Source: Hymenobacter plasmatis
GTDB lineage: Bacteria; Bacteroidota; Bacteroidia; Cytophagales; Hymenobacteraceae
DNA: 64,000 nt
Assembly: GCF_020711255.1 (NCBI RefSeq)
Contig: NZ_JAJFAW010000014.1
Span: forward strand, 1-64,000
Direction: 5' to 3'
Part shown: positions 44,425-53,385 of the stretch, one piece after another
Position numbering within the stretch: position 1 is the stretch's first letter
How the letters are laid out: every line of letters begins with the position of its first letter
Program-made: the position numbers and the translations under genes
Notes under the pieces: generated by a model
What the model saw: only the letters and a program-made list of their open reading frames with translations
Database searches by the model: none
What the model was told of the DNA's origin: nothing

Positions 44425-45117
44425 TTATATCTTCATATTATTATTCTTTTGAGCCATGGCCAGGTGCTCCTGCACCACGGGAAGCGTTTTGCTAATAAAG
44501 GCCTTTATATCGGCATCCTTCGTCATTCTTTCGTGGGCCATCATCGTGTTGGCCGTTTTTTGGTGGTCGGCCTGCATTTGCTCCATATACTTCTGCTCAA
44601 ACGCTTTGCCCGTGAGTTTTTCCATAGACGGCTTCATGGCTTTGTGCTCGGCGTCCATGTCGGTAGGCAGGGTAATGCCTTTCTTTTTGGCAATTGTTTT
44701 GAGGTCGGCCGTAGACTTGGAGTGGTCGGCAATCATCTTATTGGCCATGTCCTTGGCCATGCCGGTCACGCCTTTGGCCAGGGCCATTTTGCTTTGCTGA
44801 ATCTCGTTTTGGTCGCTATGCGCGGCCGACATCATAAACTCCTTGTCGTCTTTGTGCGGCGCGGTGGGGCCATTGGGGTCGCCCATGGCGGTGCCGCCGG
44901 TAGTAGTGCCTTGGGCTGAGCCCGCGTTCTGGGGCTGGTTGGCGGGCTTTTCGGAGCCAGCCGGCATGGTGGTCGACACAGTGTCGCCGCCGGTGGCCGA
45001 GCTGGTCATGGTGTTGTCGCTGGCATTGCCGTTTTCGGCTGTTTTCGACTTGTTGTCGCCGCACGAGGCAAGCGCCAACAGGCCGGTTGCCAGTAAAGGA
45101 AAGAGGGTGCTTTTCAT
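44425..45117 (-). CDS. DUF4142 lipoprotein, paralogue 1
   Basis: A 230-residue protein with lipobox 'LLALASCGD' (Cys19). A Ser/Thr/Asn-rich linker runs to about residue 85. The DUF4142 domain, a predicted four-helix bundle of ferritin-like type, fills the rest: 'MSAAHSDQNEIQQSKMAL', 'MIADHSKSTADLKTIAKKKG', 'MQADHQKTANTMM', 'LPVVQEHLAMA'. Histidines in 'ADHSK', 'AEHK', 'ADHQK' and 'QEHLA' match those of paralogue 2 and might bind metal, but this is inference. Function of the family is unknown. First of three such genes in 2.2 kb. Confidence 0.88.
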   Translation of the reverse strand: MKSTLFPLLATGLLALASCGDNKSKTAENGNASDNTMTSSATGGDTVSTTMPAGSEKPANQPQNAGSAQGTTTGGTAMGDPNGPTAPHKDDKEFMMSAAHSDQNEIQQSKMALAKGVTGMAKDMANKMIADHSKSTADLKTIAKKKGITLPTDMDAEHKAMKPSMEKLTGKAFEQKYMEQMQADHQKTANTMMAHERMTKDADIKAFISKTLPVVQEHLAMAQKNNNMKI

Positions 45118-45326
45118 AATAGAAAGGGTTGTGTGGAAAGGAAAGAAGTGGTTAGCTCAACTAGCCGGCGGCTAGCCCAACGAAAAGCCAACCGGCTGGA
45201 AGTAGAAGTAGTACGGGCAGTTAAGGGAAAGTTGTTGCATGTTCGGGTATATTTTATTGTTCCCGTCAGTTCAAGGGGACTTACTGATTATCAATAAGCT
45301 GGGCGCTGCAAGGTGGGAATAAAAAT

Positions 45327-45357
45327 AGCTGGCCTACCCCGGTAGGGCAGGCCAGCT
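45327..45357 (-). terminator. Terminator of DUF4142 paralogue 2 gene
   Basis: Stem AGCTGGCCT / AGGCCAGCT with a further paired CCC/GGG part and one mismatch; on the minus strand followed by ATTTTTATT. Confidence 0.7.
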
Positions 45358-45378
45358 GTGCGTCAGGGCTATATAAAA

Positions 45379-45978
45379 TTACTTCCGTGCATCCACGGCT
45401 GGGCGCATTTTGGTCACCATGTCGAGGTGGCTTTTCAGCACGGGCAGGGTCTTAGCCGCAAAGGCCTTGATGTCGGGGTCGGATGCTTTAATGGAGGCAT
45501 CGGTGAATTCCTTCACGTCTTCCTGGTGGTCCTTCAGCATCTCCTTCATGTATTCCTGGTCCATTTTCACGCCTTTCTCCTCCGTCACATCCTTCATGAC
45601 TTTGGTATGGTCATCGCCGAGCGTGGCGGGCAGGGTGATGTTCTTCTTGGCGGCCAGCGCTTTCAGCTCGGCGTTGGCTTTGGTGTGGTCCGTCACCATT
45701 TTCTGGGCAAATTCCTTGGCTTGCGGTGTCACGGCGCGCGCGGCCACCTGCTTGCCCAGTTCTACCTCCAGCATGCCTCCGCTGGCGGCCTTTGTCAGGA
45801 ACTCGGAATCGTAATCCATCTTTTTCTCCTCGAGTTTGCCCGTTTCCGTGGCCGTCGTGGCGCTGTCGGCTTTCGCTTCATTGGTCTTTTGGGCTTCCTT
45901 AACCGAGTCGTTGGAGGTGCAGCTGGCGCCGGCCATCATCAGAGCCGTACAGGTCAGCATCATAAGCGAGCGTTTCAT
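45379..45978 (-). CDS. DUF4142 lipoprotein, paralogue 2
   Basis: A 199-residue protein with lipobox 'MMAGASCTS' (Cys20). It is the most canonical of the three: 'FLTKAASGGMLEVELGKQVAARAVTP', in parts, then 'MVTDHTKANAELKALAAKKNITLP', 'DDHTKVM', 'MLKDHQEDVKEF' and 'LPVLKSHLDMV'. Helical bundle predicted. The strong resemblance to paralogue 1 in the last 140 residues shows common ancestry. Probably in the periplasm or on the outer membrane. No function assigned. Confidence 0.9.
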   Translation of the reverse strand: MKRSLMMLTCTALMMAGASCTSNDSVKEAQKTNEAKADSATTATETGKLEEKKMDYDSEFLTKAASGGMLEVELGKQVAARAVTPQAKEFAQKMVTDHTKANAELKALAAKKNITLPATLGDDHTKVMKDVTEEKGVKMDQEYMKEMLKDHQEDVKEFTDASIKASDPDIKAFAAKTLPVLKSHLDMVTKMRPAVDARK

Positions 45979-46030
45979 GGCAATGAGTGAAAAGGTGAAA
46001 GGAAAGGAAAACTAGAGCTGCGGCGCAGCT

Positions 46031-46636
46031 CTAGGGCAAATCATCCGTGACTTCGGCCACTTCTTTGGCCCCGTCCAGTTCTTCGCTCACGGGGCGCTGG
46101 TACTTGGCCGCAAAGCCGCGAATATCCCCGTCGTACGCGTCGTCTTTCATGTCGTCGAAGGCATTGTCGTCTTGCTTCTGCGCCTTCACCAGCAGCTTCA
46201 TAATGCTTTTGTCGAGCTCGTTGCCGGTTTTGGTGCTCACCTCGTGGTAGGCCGCTTGCTCGTCGGCGCCCAGGGCGGCGGGCAAGGCCAGCTTTTTGGC
46301 ATCGGCCAGGGTGCGCAGCGCGGCCAGCAGGTCGAGCCGGTTTTGCACCAGGCGCGTGCCGTAGGCGCGCACGGCCGGGGTGGTAGCCCGGGCTTGGGCC
46401 AGCTTGGCCAGCTCCACTTCCAGCAGGGCGTTGCTGGTGGTTTTCACGAGAAACTGAGCGTCGGCCTCTTGCTTTTCGGTCACGTCGGCCGAGCTGATTT
46501 TGCTGTCATTCTGAGCCGTGGCCGACTCCACGGCGTCCTTGCCGCCCCCATCCGGCGAGCACGCCGTGAGCCAGGCCACCGCCAATGAAAAAAGCAGCGG
46601 CCGGGAAGGGAAGGAGAGGAGCAACGAGCCGCGCAT
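46031..46636 (-). CDS. Diverged DUF4142 lipoprotein, paralogue 3
   Basis: A 201-residue protein with lipobox 'WLTACSP' (Cys26). The DUF4142 pattern is still evident ('FLVKTTSNALLEVELAKLAQARATTP', in parts, and 'LRTLADAKKLALPAALG'). The histidines found in the other two are replaced: 'TDH' becomes 'QNR', 'KDHQED' becomes 'KAQKQDD', 'KSHLDM' becomes 'EELDGA'. The helices are otherwise kept and the frame is intact, so it is not a simple pseudogene. It may have lost metal binding or changed partner. It lies 52 bases upstream of paralogue 2 on the same strand, so an operon is likely. Confidence 0.85.
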   Translation of the reverse strand: MRGSLLLSFPSRPLLFSLAVAWLTACSPDGGGKDAVESATAQNDSKISSADVTEKQEADAQFLVKTTSNALLEVELAKLAQARATTPAVRAYGTRLVQNRLDLLAALRTLADAKKLALPAALGADEQAAYHEVSTKTGNELDKSIMKLLVKAQKQDDNAFDDMKDDAYDGDIRGFAAKYQRPVSEELDGAKEVAEVTDDLP

Positions 46637-46816
46637 GGCGAATGGATTGGGGGAATGGCTTATAGTTAACCAGCTATACGACGGCCCCCGGGCCAGGTTC
46701 TTTGGGCGAAAGGCATATTTTTTTTGGAGGTGCTTTAAACCCAGGCAGTATGCTTGCCTCCAACCGACCTAAACTCCAGCTTGCATTCTCTCACCTAACC
46801 CTTTTTTCATACCCTT

Positions 46817-47662
46817 ATGCGTACCTCTTCTCTGCGTTCGCTCGCATTTGCTGCCCTTGCCAGCGGGTTGCTGCTCACCACTGGTTGCCAGCGCGACTCC
46901 GATGTTTCGCCCGATGACATTACCACCGCCGAAGACCGCAGCGAGGACAACATTGAAACGGCCGTTAGCTCAGACGCTATGCAGTCGGCCGGCCCAGTAA
47001 ACCCCAACGTGCAAGGTTCTGCGTTCATTACCTCCGATGCCGAATTCCGGCTCAAGTTTGGCGCCTGCGCCACCCGCACCTACGATTTCTCGGCCCGCAC
47101 GCTGACCATTGATTTCGGCCCCACCAACTGCCTGTGCCCCGATGGCCGCTACCGCCGCGGCCAGATTCTGGTTCGCTTCACCACCGATGTGCTCACGCGC
47201 CGCGCCGGTGCCGTGGTCACGCGCACCAACTACTTCGTGAACGACAACCAGCACACCGCCACCCGTACGTTCACGGACCTGGGCCAGGGCTCGTTCTCGG
47301 TTGATGTGACCAACGCCAGCATCATCCGGGCCAACAACGGCGGTACCCACTCCTGGACGGCCAACTGGGTCTTCACCCAAACGGCTGGTTTCGGTACGCC
47401 CCAGTTCTCGGACGACGTATTTAGCGTAACCGGCTCGGCCAACGGCACCAACCGCCGCAACGTGAACTACAGCACCGTCATCAAAACGCCCCTTATCAAG
47501 CGCGGCGACTGCTTCAAGTACTTTGTAGAAGGCACCGTGACCATCACCAACTCCAACGGCAAATCCATGCTGCTGAACTACGACCCGAGCGGCACCCACA
47601 ACTGCGACAAAATCGCCAGCGTAACCATCAACGGCCGCACCAAGACCATTACCCTGCGGTAG
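46817..47662 (+). CDS. Cysteine-containing lipoprotein of unknown function
   Basis: A 281-residue protein with lipobox 'LLLTTGCQR' (Cys24). A short acidic linker is followed by a beta-rich domain with cysteines at 'FGACATRTYDF', 'TNCLCPDGRYRRG', 'RGDCFKYF' and 'HNCDK', five in the mature part. 'CPDGRYRRGQILV' followed by 'YFVNDNQHTATRTFTD' and 'VEGTVTITNSNGKSMLLNY' suggest strands. I recognise no family. Probably a cell-envelope protein. Ends at a symmetric terminator shared with the PaaG-like gene. Confidence 0.75.
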   Translation: MRTSSLRSLAFAALASGLLLTTGCQRDSDVSPDDITTAEDRSEDNIETAVSSDAMQSAGPVNPNVQGSAFITSDAEFRLKFGACATRTYDFSARTLTIDFGPTNCLCPDGRYRRGQILVRFTTDVLTRRAGAVVTRTNYFVNDNQHTATRTFTDLGQGSFSVDVTNASIIRANNGGTHSWTANWVFTQTAGFGTPQFSDDVFSVTGSANGTNRRNVNYSTVIKTPLIKRGDCFKYFVEGTVTITNSNGKSMLLNYDPSGTHNCDKIASVTINGRTKTITLR

Positions 47663-47672
47663 TCTAGATTAT

Positions 47673-47714
47673 CAACAAAAAAGCCCTCCCAGTAATGGGA
47701 GGGCTTTTTTGTTG
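47673..47714. terminator. Shared terminator between lipoprotein gene and PaaG-like gene
   Basis: Perfect 19-bp stem CAACAAAAAAGCCCTCCCA / TGGGAGGGCTTTTTTGTTG with loop GTAA. Pairing extends past the T tract by CAAC/GTTG, as in the terminators at 16688 and 36066. Confidence 0.88.
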
Positions 47715-47823
47715 TAGGGCCTTCCGGATTTCAGCTCAACCAGTTGCAGTGCCGACAGCTCAGCCTATCAGGTATCGTTTGGTGCCAAATCAATATCGAT
47801 AATCTGACATTGCCCGTGCTACC

Positions 47824-48609
47824 TTAAGCCCCCTTAAAAACGGGCTTCCGCTTCTCGCTAAAGGCCTTCACGCCTTCAAAATAATCCTCCGACTCGCCCG
47901 CAACCTGTTGGCAGTGGGCTTCATAATCCAGCATCTCGTCGAGCGTAGCGGCGCCTGCTTTGTTCAGCATCTGTTTAATCAGCCCAATGGACTTCGTGGG
48001 AGCGGCAGCGTACCGGGCTGCTAGCGCATATGTGGCCTCATCAAGCTGCTCGGGGGCTACCACCTGGTTGACTAGGCCCAGCCGCAGGGCTTCTTCCGCG
48101 GGCACTTTCGAGCCCAGGCTGCACAGCTCGAAGGCTTTGAGCGTGCCCACCAGGCGCGGCAAAAACCAGGAAGAGCCCGAGTCCGGCACCAGCCCAATAT
48201 TGATGAAAACCTCAATTAGCGAAGCTTCGGAACTGGCCACCAGCGCGTCGCAGGCCAGGGCCAGCGAGCAGCCGGCCCCGGCCGCCACGCCATTGATGCG
48301 GCCGATAATGGGCTTGGGCATGGCCCGCATGGCCCGGATAATGGGGTTGTAGCGCTTGTGCAGCGAATCGGAGAACGACTGTTGCTCGGCGCCCTGGGCG
48401 GCTTTCAGGTCCTGGCCGGAGCAGAAGGCCCGCCCCGCACCCGTGAGGACTATGGCGCGCACGGCGGCATCGAGCGTCACTTGCTTTAGGGCATCCTGCA
48501 GCTCGTAGCTCAACGAGTCGTTGAAGGCGTTGAAGACGTCCGGACGGTTCAGGGTGATGGTGGCCACGCCGTTGGGGCGCACGTCGTAGAGCAGGCTGGT
48601 GTATTCCAT
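47824..48609 (-). CDS. Enoyl-CoA hydratase/isomerase, PaaG-like
   Basis: A 261-residue crotonase-fold enzyme. Oxyanion-hole regions are 'GRAFCSGQDLKAA' (about 61-73) and 'GVAAGAGCSLALACD' (about 106-120); 'GLVPDSGSSWFLPRLVG' (about 142-158) follows. 'SGQDL' and 'GLVPDSG' are close to PaaG (1,2-epoxyphenylacetyl-CoA isomerase), and the residue equivalent to its catalytic Asp is kept. No other phenylacetate genes are nearby, so a general enoyl-CoA hydratase or isomerase role in fatty-acid breakdown is equally possible. Confidence 0.9.
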   Translation of the reverse strand: MEYTSLLYDVRPNGVATITLNRPDVFNAFNDSLSYELQDALKQVTLDAAVRAIVLTGAGRAFCSGQDLKAAQGAEQQSFSDSLHKRYNPIIRAMRAMPKPIIGRINGVAAGAGCSLALACDALVASSEASLIEVFINIGLVPDSGSSWFLPRLVGTLKAFELCSLGSKVPAEEALRLGLVNQVVAPEQLDEATYALAARYAAAPTKSIGLIKQMLNKAGAATLDEMLDYEAHCQQVAGESEDYFEGVKAFSEKRKPVFKGA

Positions 48610-48767
48610 GGAGTGACTGAGTGGCGGAGCGCCTGAGTAGGAAAGCGGAAAGAGAACCGAGAAAGAAAGTTGCCTGCAAATAACGGCAGTCCAGATTCTA
48701 CAGGGCTACGCTATTAGCTCAGGCTGCCGGGGGCGAAGCTCGCCAGCTCAGGCACGTTGCCACTTTG

Positions 48768-49490
48768 TTACGCAGTCGCTCTTAGTAGCGCCTCGGCCAC
48801 TATTAGGTCTTCGGGCGTGGTGATTTTCAGGTTGCGGTAGTCGCCTTCCACCAGCTGCACGCGGCACAGGTCGTCCACCACGGTCGCGTCGTCGGTAAAC
48901 GAAGCCAGCTCGGGCATAGCGTACGCGCGGCGCAGCAAGTCAATCTCAAACGTTTGGGGGGTCTGCATGAGCCGGAGTCGGCTGCGATTCTGAGCCGAAG
49001 ATCCGTGCGGCGATACCAGGCGCACAGAGTCTTTGGGCATCACGGCGGCGGCGGCCGCGGCGTGGGTGGCGGCGGCGGCATAGGTGCGCTCCACCACGAG
49101 GCGCGACACCAGGGGCCGCACGCCATCATGCACGGCCACCAGGCCTTCCGGGTGCACACGTAAGGCACCCAAGCCGGCCTTCACCGAAGCCCAGCGCGTG
49201 GCCCCGCCAGCTACCAGGGTGTGCGGTATGCGCACTTGGTGGTGCTGGCAGAGTTGCTGCCAAGTTTCCATTTGGCTGGCGGGCAGCACCACGATTATCT
49301 CGGCCACGCCCAGCGCCGGTTCGGCAAAGCGGCGCAGGGTGTGCAGGAGCACGGGCTCGCCGTGCAGCAGCAGAAACTGCTTGGGACGGTCGGCGGCCAT
49401 GCGGGTGCCACTGCCGCCGGCCACCAAAATTGCGAAACGAGGAACCGGCGGACGTGGATACTGAGGCGCTGGGCGGGGCGAAGGATTCAT
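48768..49490 (-). CDS. ispD: 2-C-methyl-D-erythritol 4-phosphate cytidylyltransferase
   Basis: A 240-residue enzyme for the third step of the MEP isoprenoid pathway. Start at ATG 49490; longer frames would run into the queA terminator. The nucleotide-binding N-terminus reads 'ILVAGGSGTRMAADRPKQF', and 'VHDGVRPLVS' and 'QTPQTFEIDLLRRAY' follow, which are diagnostic of IspD. A Pro-rich stretch of about 18 residues precedes the core. Other MEP genes are not in the window. Confidence 0.95.
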   Translation of the reverse strand: MNPSPRPAPQYPRPPVPRFAILVAGGSGTRMAADRPKQFLLLHGEPVLLHTLRRFAEPALGVAEIIVVLPASQMETWQQLCQHHQVRIPHTLVAGGATRWASVKAGLGALRVHPEGLVAVHDGVRPLVSRLVVERTYAAAATHAAAAAAVMPKDSVRLVSPHGSSAQNRSRLRLMQTPQTFEIDLLRRAYAMPELASFTDDATVVDDLCRVQLVEGDYRNLKITTPEDLIVAEALLRATA

Positions 49491-49505
49491 TGCCGCGAAG
49501 TTCAA

Positions 49506-49548
49506 ACAAAAAAGAGCGCCGGAAACCCATGGTGGGTCTCCGGCGCTC
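49506..49548 (-). terminator. queA terminator
   Basis: Stem GAGCGCCGGA.ACCC / GGGT.TCCGGCGCTC with loop around ATGG; on the minus strand followed by TTTTTTTGTTTG. Lies between queA and ispD, so ispD is transcribed on its own. Confidence 0.82.
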
Positions 49549-49579
49549 AAAATTCAGCCGCAGCAAGTAGCGGGTGCTA

Positions 49580-50629
49580 CTACAGAATCAGCATGGCATC
49601 GCCGTAGCTGAAGAACTTGTACTTCTCCTTGATGGCTTCCTTGTAGGCTTCCATCAGCAGGGGGTAGCCGGCGAAGGCGGCCGCCAGCATGATGAGCGTG
49701 CTTTCCGGCATGTGGAAGTTGGTCAGCAGGCAGTTTGCAATTTTGAAGTCGTGAGGGGGGAAGATGAACCGGTCAATCCAGCCCTGGGTGGGCTTCATGC
49801 GGGCATTGGCCGACACCGACGCCTCCATGGCGCGGATGGTAGTAGTGCCCACGGCGCATACCTTCTTCTTGGCGTCAAGCGCCTTGTTCACGATTTCACA
49901 GGCCGGAGCGGTAACGATGAAGTTCTCCGAGTCCATCTTGTGCTTGGTCAGGTCTTCCACATCTACGGTGCGGAAAGTACCAAGGCCCACGTGCAGCGTC
50001 ACGTACGCCGGCTCCACGCCTTTGATTTCCATGCGCTTCATTACCTCGCGGGTGAAGTGCAGGCCTGCCGAAGGAGCTGCCACTGCACCAATGTGCTCGG
50101 CATAAATCGTCTGGTACCGCTCTTTGTCGGCGGGTTCGGTCTCGCGGTTAATAACCTCTTTCGGAATCGGGGTTTCGCCCAGTTCGTAGAGGGCCTTGCG
50201 GAACTCCTCGTCGGTGCCATCAAACAGGAACTTGATGGTGCGGCCGCGCGAAGTGGTGTTGTCGATAACTTCGGCCACCATGTCGGACTCGCCAAAGTAC
50301 AGCTTGTTGCCTACGCGGATTTTGCGGGCGGGGTCCACCAGCACGTCCCACAGGCGCAGCTCCTTGTTCAGCTCGCGCAGCAGGAAAACTTCAATCTTGG
50401 CGCCGGTTTTTTCTTTGTTGCCGTACAGACGGGCCGGAAAAACTTTGGTGTCGTTCAGAACCATCACGTCTCCTTCGACAAAATAATCGAGGATATCTTT
50501 GAAGGTGCGGTGCTCAATCTGGCCGGTGGCGCGGTGCACCACCATGAGGCGGCTTTCGTCGCGGTTGCGGGCCGGATGCAGAGCTACCAGTTCTTCGGGG
50601 AGTTCGAACTTGAACTCATGCAATTTCAT
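49580..50629 (-). CDS. queA: S-adenosylmethionine:tRNA ribosyltransferase-isomerase
   Basis: A 349-residue enzyme that builds the epoxycyclopentane ring of epoxyqueuosine on tRNA. Start set at ATG 50629 ('[11 protein letters not shown]'); an in-frame ATG six bases earlier is equally possible. Typical segments: '[18 protein letters not shown]', '[16 protein letters not shown]', '[11 protein letters not shown]', '[19 protein letters not shown]', '[21 protein letters not shown]' in parts, and the end '[13 protein letters not shown]'. Length is as usual. Other queuosine genes are not in the window. Confidence 0.96.
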   Translation of the reverse strand: MKLHEFKFELPEELVALHPARNRDESRLMVVHRATGQIEHRTFKDILDYFVEGDVMVLNDTKVFPARLYGNKEKTGAKIEVFLLRELNKELRLWDVLVDPARKIRVGNKLYFGESDMVAEVIDNTTSRGRTIKFLFDGTDEEFRKALYELGETPIPKEVINRETEPADKERYQTIYAEHIGAVAAPSAGLHFTREVMKRMEIKGVEPAYVTLHVGLGTFRTVDVEDLTKHKMDSENFIVTAPACEIVNKALDAKKKVCAVGTTTIRAMEASVSANARMKPTQGWIDRFIFPPHDFKIANCLLTNFHMPESTLIMLAAAFAGYPLLMEAYKEAIKEKYKFFSYGDAMLIL

Positions 50630-50674
50630 CGCCATAGGGCAGTATTGGGGGGAAGATACGGAAATTTGGGGAGG

Positions 50675-50682
50675 CAAAAGTA
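50675..50682 (-). promoter_or_regulatory. -7 box of queA
   Basis: Minus-strand TACTTTTG, exact match to TAnnTTTG, about 45 bases before the start codon. Confidence 0.45.
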
Positions 50683-50870
50683 CGGCTTTTTCTCATAGTA
50701 TCTATTTTTTCGTACGCGGCCGCAACCCGTGCGACCTTTAGGTCTCAGCAACTTCCCTGCTTATTTCCGTCTTTTGAGGCTTCGATTACTGAAGGATGGA
50801 AAAACCGGAATGCCGGGTTTCCTTTGGAAACATCCTTTCCCCGTTCTTCATTCCTATTTGCGCCCTTATT

Positions 50871-52133
50871 ATGCTCACGCTTCGCCTCACCCTGGAGAGT
50901 TTTCGCTTTGCCCTGGATGCCCTCAAGTCCAACTTGCTGCGGACCATCTTGTCGTTGCTGGGCGTCACGGTGGGCATATTTGCCATCATCGCGGTGTTCA
51001 CCATCGTCGACTCGCTGGAGGCCAACATCCGCAGCAGCCTGGATTTTGCCGGCGATAAAATCATCAGCGTTTCAAAATGGCCACTTACGTTCGGCCCAGA
51101 CTACCCGTGGTGGAAATATTTCAAGCGGCCCGTGCCCACCCCGCGCGAGTTTCAGCAGTTGCGCAAGCAGCTGGGCCCGAATAACAAAGGCGTGGCCATA
51201 TTTGCTACGAACAATGGCAACACCCTAAAAGCCGGCTCTAACTCTGTGGCCGACTGCGTGCTGCAAGGTGTGAGCTACGACTTTCGGGCCGTGGGCAATG
51301 TGCCTATCAAGGAAGGTCGTTACTTCACCAGCCAAGAGGTAGACGCGGCCCGGCCGGTGGCCATCATCGGCGCAACCATTGCCGAAAACTTATTTCCGAA
51401 CGGCAACGCCTTGGGCAAGCAGTTTAAGGCGCGCGGCCAAACCCTGACGGTAATTGGGGTGATGGAAAAAGAAGGCAAGAAGCTCGTTACCATTGCTAGC
51501 AACGACGCCAACTGCATCATTCCGTTCGGCATGTTTACCAAGATGTTCACCCTGAGCACCACCGGCTTTGGGGGCGGCCCCAGCGCCACCATCGCTGTAA
51601 AGGGCCGCGACGAAGACCCCGGCCTAATGGATTTAGAGTACGAAATGAGGGGCCTGATGCGCAACATCCGTGGCCTGAAACCCCGCGACGAAGACAATTT
51701 TGCCCTAAACCGGCCCGAAATGATAGCCGCGGCCATCGGCAAGCTGTTTGGCGTTATCGGCATCGTGGGAGGCGTTATCGGGTCGTTTGCCATTCTGGTG
51801 GGCGGCTTCGGCATTGCCAACATCATGTTCGTGTCGGTGCGCGAGCGAACCAATATTATCGGCATCGAGAAGTCGCTCGGCGCCAAGAATTTCTTCATCC
51901 TGTTTCAGTTCCTATTCGAAGCCATCTGCCTGTGCCTCATTGGGGGCGTGGCGGGCATTCTGCTCGTGTGGCTCGTGACACTGGTGCCGCAGGATGCGCT
52001 GCCGCTGAACATGTCGGCGGCGCGCGTCATCCTGGGCTTGCTGATTTCCGTGGGCATTGGCGTGATTGCCGGCATCGTCCCGGCTGCCCTGGCCGCCAAT
52101 CTGGACCCGGTTATCGCCATTCGGGCCAAGTAG
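50871..52133 (+). CDS. ABC transporter permease (MacB/FtsX type)
   Basis: A 420-residue membrane protein. The ATG at 50871 is chosen since the frame upstream has no family likeness. The architecture is MacB-like: one N-terminal transmembrane helix ('LLRTILSLLGVTVGIFAIIAVFTIVDSLEANI', in parts), a periplasmic MacB_PCD domain of about 230 residues, and three C-terminal FtsX-type helices with 'FVSVRERTNIIGIEKSLGAK'. Such permeases work with an ATPase of the LolD/MacB type and act mechanically on lipoproteins, toxins or cell-wall factors. No ATPase gene adjoins it, so the partner is encoded elsewhere. Confidence 0.93.
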   Translation: MLTLRLTLESFRFALDALKSNLLRTILSLLGVTVGIFAIIAVFTIVDSLEANIRSSLDFAGDKIISVSKWPLTFGPDYPWWKYFKRPVPTPREFQQLRKQLGPNNKGVAIFATNNGNTLKAGSNSVADCVLQGVSYDFRAVGNVPIKEGRYFTSQEVDAARPVAIIGATIAENLFPNGNALGKQFKARGQTLTVIGVMEKEGKKLVTIASNDANCIIPFGMFTKMFTLSTTGFGGGPSATIAVKGRDEDPGLMDLEYEMRGLMRNIRGLKPRDEDNFALNRPEMIAAAIGKLFGVIGIVGGVIGSFAILVGGFGIANIMFVSVRERTNIIGIEKSLGAKNFFILFQFLFEAICLCLIGGVAGILLVWLVTLVPQDALPLNMSAARVILGLLISVGIGVIAGIVPAALAANLDPVIAIRAK

Positions 52134-52232
52134 CGGGCTAACAGGCCCGGAGCCTCGGCTCCAGCGTGTGCCCTGCTTTATTTCAAAATCCCGCTAACCA
52201 GGCCGCGGCCTGGGGGTACTCTATAAGTTAGA

Positions 52233-53351
52233 ATGACGCTGCCACCCTTTCTGCACTACGAAATTCTGGGCAATGCCCTGAGCCAATACTTACTTGCCGG
52301 GCTGATTTTGCTTGTGGGCGCCACGTTGCGGCGCTTGCTTTCGCGGCTATTGAGCAAGGTGCTGTTTCGCTTCACCAAGCGCTATACGGCCGGCGTGACG
52401 GAGGAGGAGATGCGCGAGCTGCTCATCCAGCCCCTGTCCATTCTGTTTCTGCTGCTCACGGTGTATGCCGCGTTTAGCGTGCTGCGCTACCCGCTGCCGC
52501 CCAATGCCGTGGTGGGCTACGAGCCCTGGCCCAAGGTGGCGCTGCTGCGCCTGTTCCTGTTGGGCTTTATTGCCACCGTTACCTGGGTGGTGCTTCGGCT
52601 GGTAGATTTTGCCCTGCTGGTGGTGCAGCGCCGCAACGAGCTGCGCGCAACTGCGGGCACTCAGCGGCTCGACAACCAGTTTCTTCCCTTTGCCAAAGAC
52701 CTGCTCAAGGTCCTGATTATTATCATCGGCCTTTTGGTGGTGCTGGGGGAAGTGTTTGGCGTGAACGTAACGGCCCTGATTGGGGGCCTGGGCATTGGTG
52801 GGCTGGCAGTGGCCTTCGCCGCCAAGGAAAGCCTCGAAAACCTCATTGCCTCGTTCACCATCTTCCTCGACCAGCCCTTCGGCGTGGGCGACCTGGTGAA
52901 GGCCGGCGAAGTGAATGGTACGGTAGAAAAAATTGGATTCCGCAGCACCCGCCTGCGCACCGCCGAGAAAAGCTACCTCACCGTGCCCAACAAAAGCATG
53001 ATTGACAAGCCCCTCGATAACCTTTCGCTGCGCACGTCGCGCCGGGTGGGCTTCACGCTCATTTTCGACCAAAAAACCACCAGTGCCCAGCTCCACGCCA
53101 TCATCGCCGGGTCGTTGGAAGCCATGCAGGCCCACCCGCTGGTAACCCAGGAGGTGCAGATGAAATTCAACGCGCTGACCACCGTGGGCAAGGAAGTAAC
53201 CGTGCAGTACTTCGTGGACACCACCAGCTACGATGAATACCTCGACGTGAAAGAAGACATTAACTACCGCCTGGTGGAAATGGTGGAGCAGCACGGCGGC
53301 GCCTTTGCCACCGCCCCAGACGCCGCCGCAGCCGTGGCCGCCAGGCCCTGA
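52233..53351 (+). CDS. MscS-family mechanosensitive channel
   Basis: A 372-residue membrane protein. Four hydrophobic segments precede the pore helix TM3, seen in 'ALIGGLGIGGLAVAFAAKESLENLIASF' in parts, with the Gly/Ala packing pattern of MscS. The beta domain follows ('FGVGDLVKAGEVNGTVEKIGFRSTRLRT', in parts; 'VPNKSMIDKPLDNLS'), then the alpha/beta C-terminal domain. Larger than E. coli MscS (286) through an extra N-terminal helix pair. It should open on membrane tension and protect against osmotic downshock. It lies 99 bases after the permease gene; co-transcription is unclear. Confidence 0.94.
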   Translation: MTLPPFLHYEILGNALSQYLLAGLILLVGATLRRLLSRLLSKVLFRFTKRYTAGVTEEEMRELLIQPLSILFLLLTVYAAFSVLRYPLPPNAVVGYEPWPKVALLRLFLLGFIATVTWVVLRLVDFALLVVQRRNELRATAGTQRLDNQFLPFAKDLLKVLIIIIGLLVVLGEVFGVNVTALIGGLGIGGLAVAFAAKESLENLIASFTIFLDQPFGVGDLVKAGEVNGTVEKIGFRSTRLRTAEKSYLTVPNKSMIDKPLDNLSLRTSRRVGFTLIFDQKTTSAQLHAIIAGSLEAMQAHPLVTQEVQMKFNALTTVGKEVTVQYFVDTTSYDEYLDVKEDINYRLVEMVEQHGGAFATAPDAAAAVAARP

Positions 53352-53385
53352 TAGCTCAATTTCCGGCGCCATACTCCTAAAAAAG

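Noticed and set aside
44425..46636. Three DUF4142 genes as catalases or ferritins
   Set aside because: Only a general four-helix similarity; no known catalytic or ferroxidase motif is visible, so no enzymatic name is given.
46724..46763. Hairpin TTGGAGG...CCTCCAA before the lipoprotein gene at 46817
   Set aside because: Arms are short, the inner pairing is imperfect and there is no T tract on the strand that would need it; chance pairing is likely.
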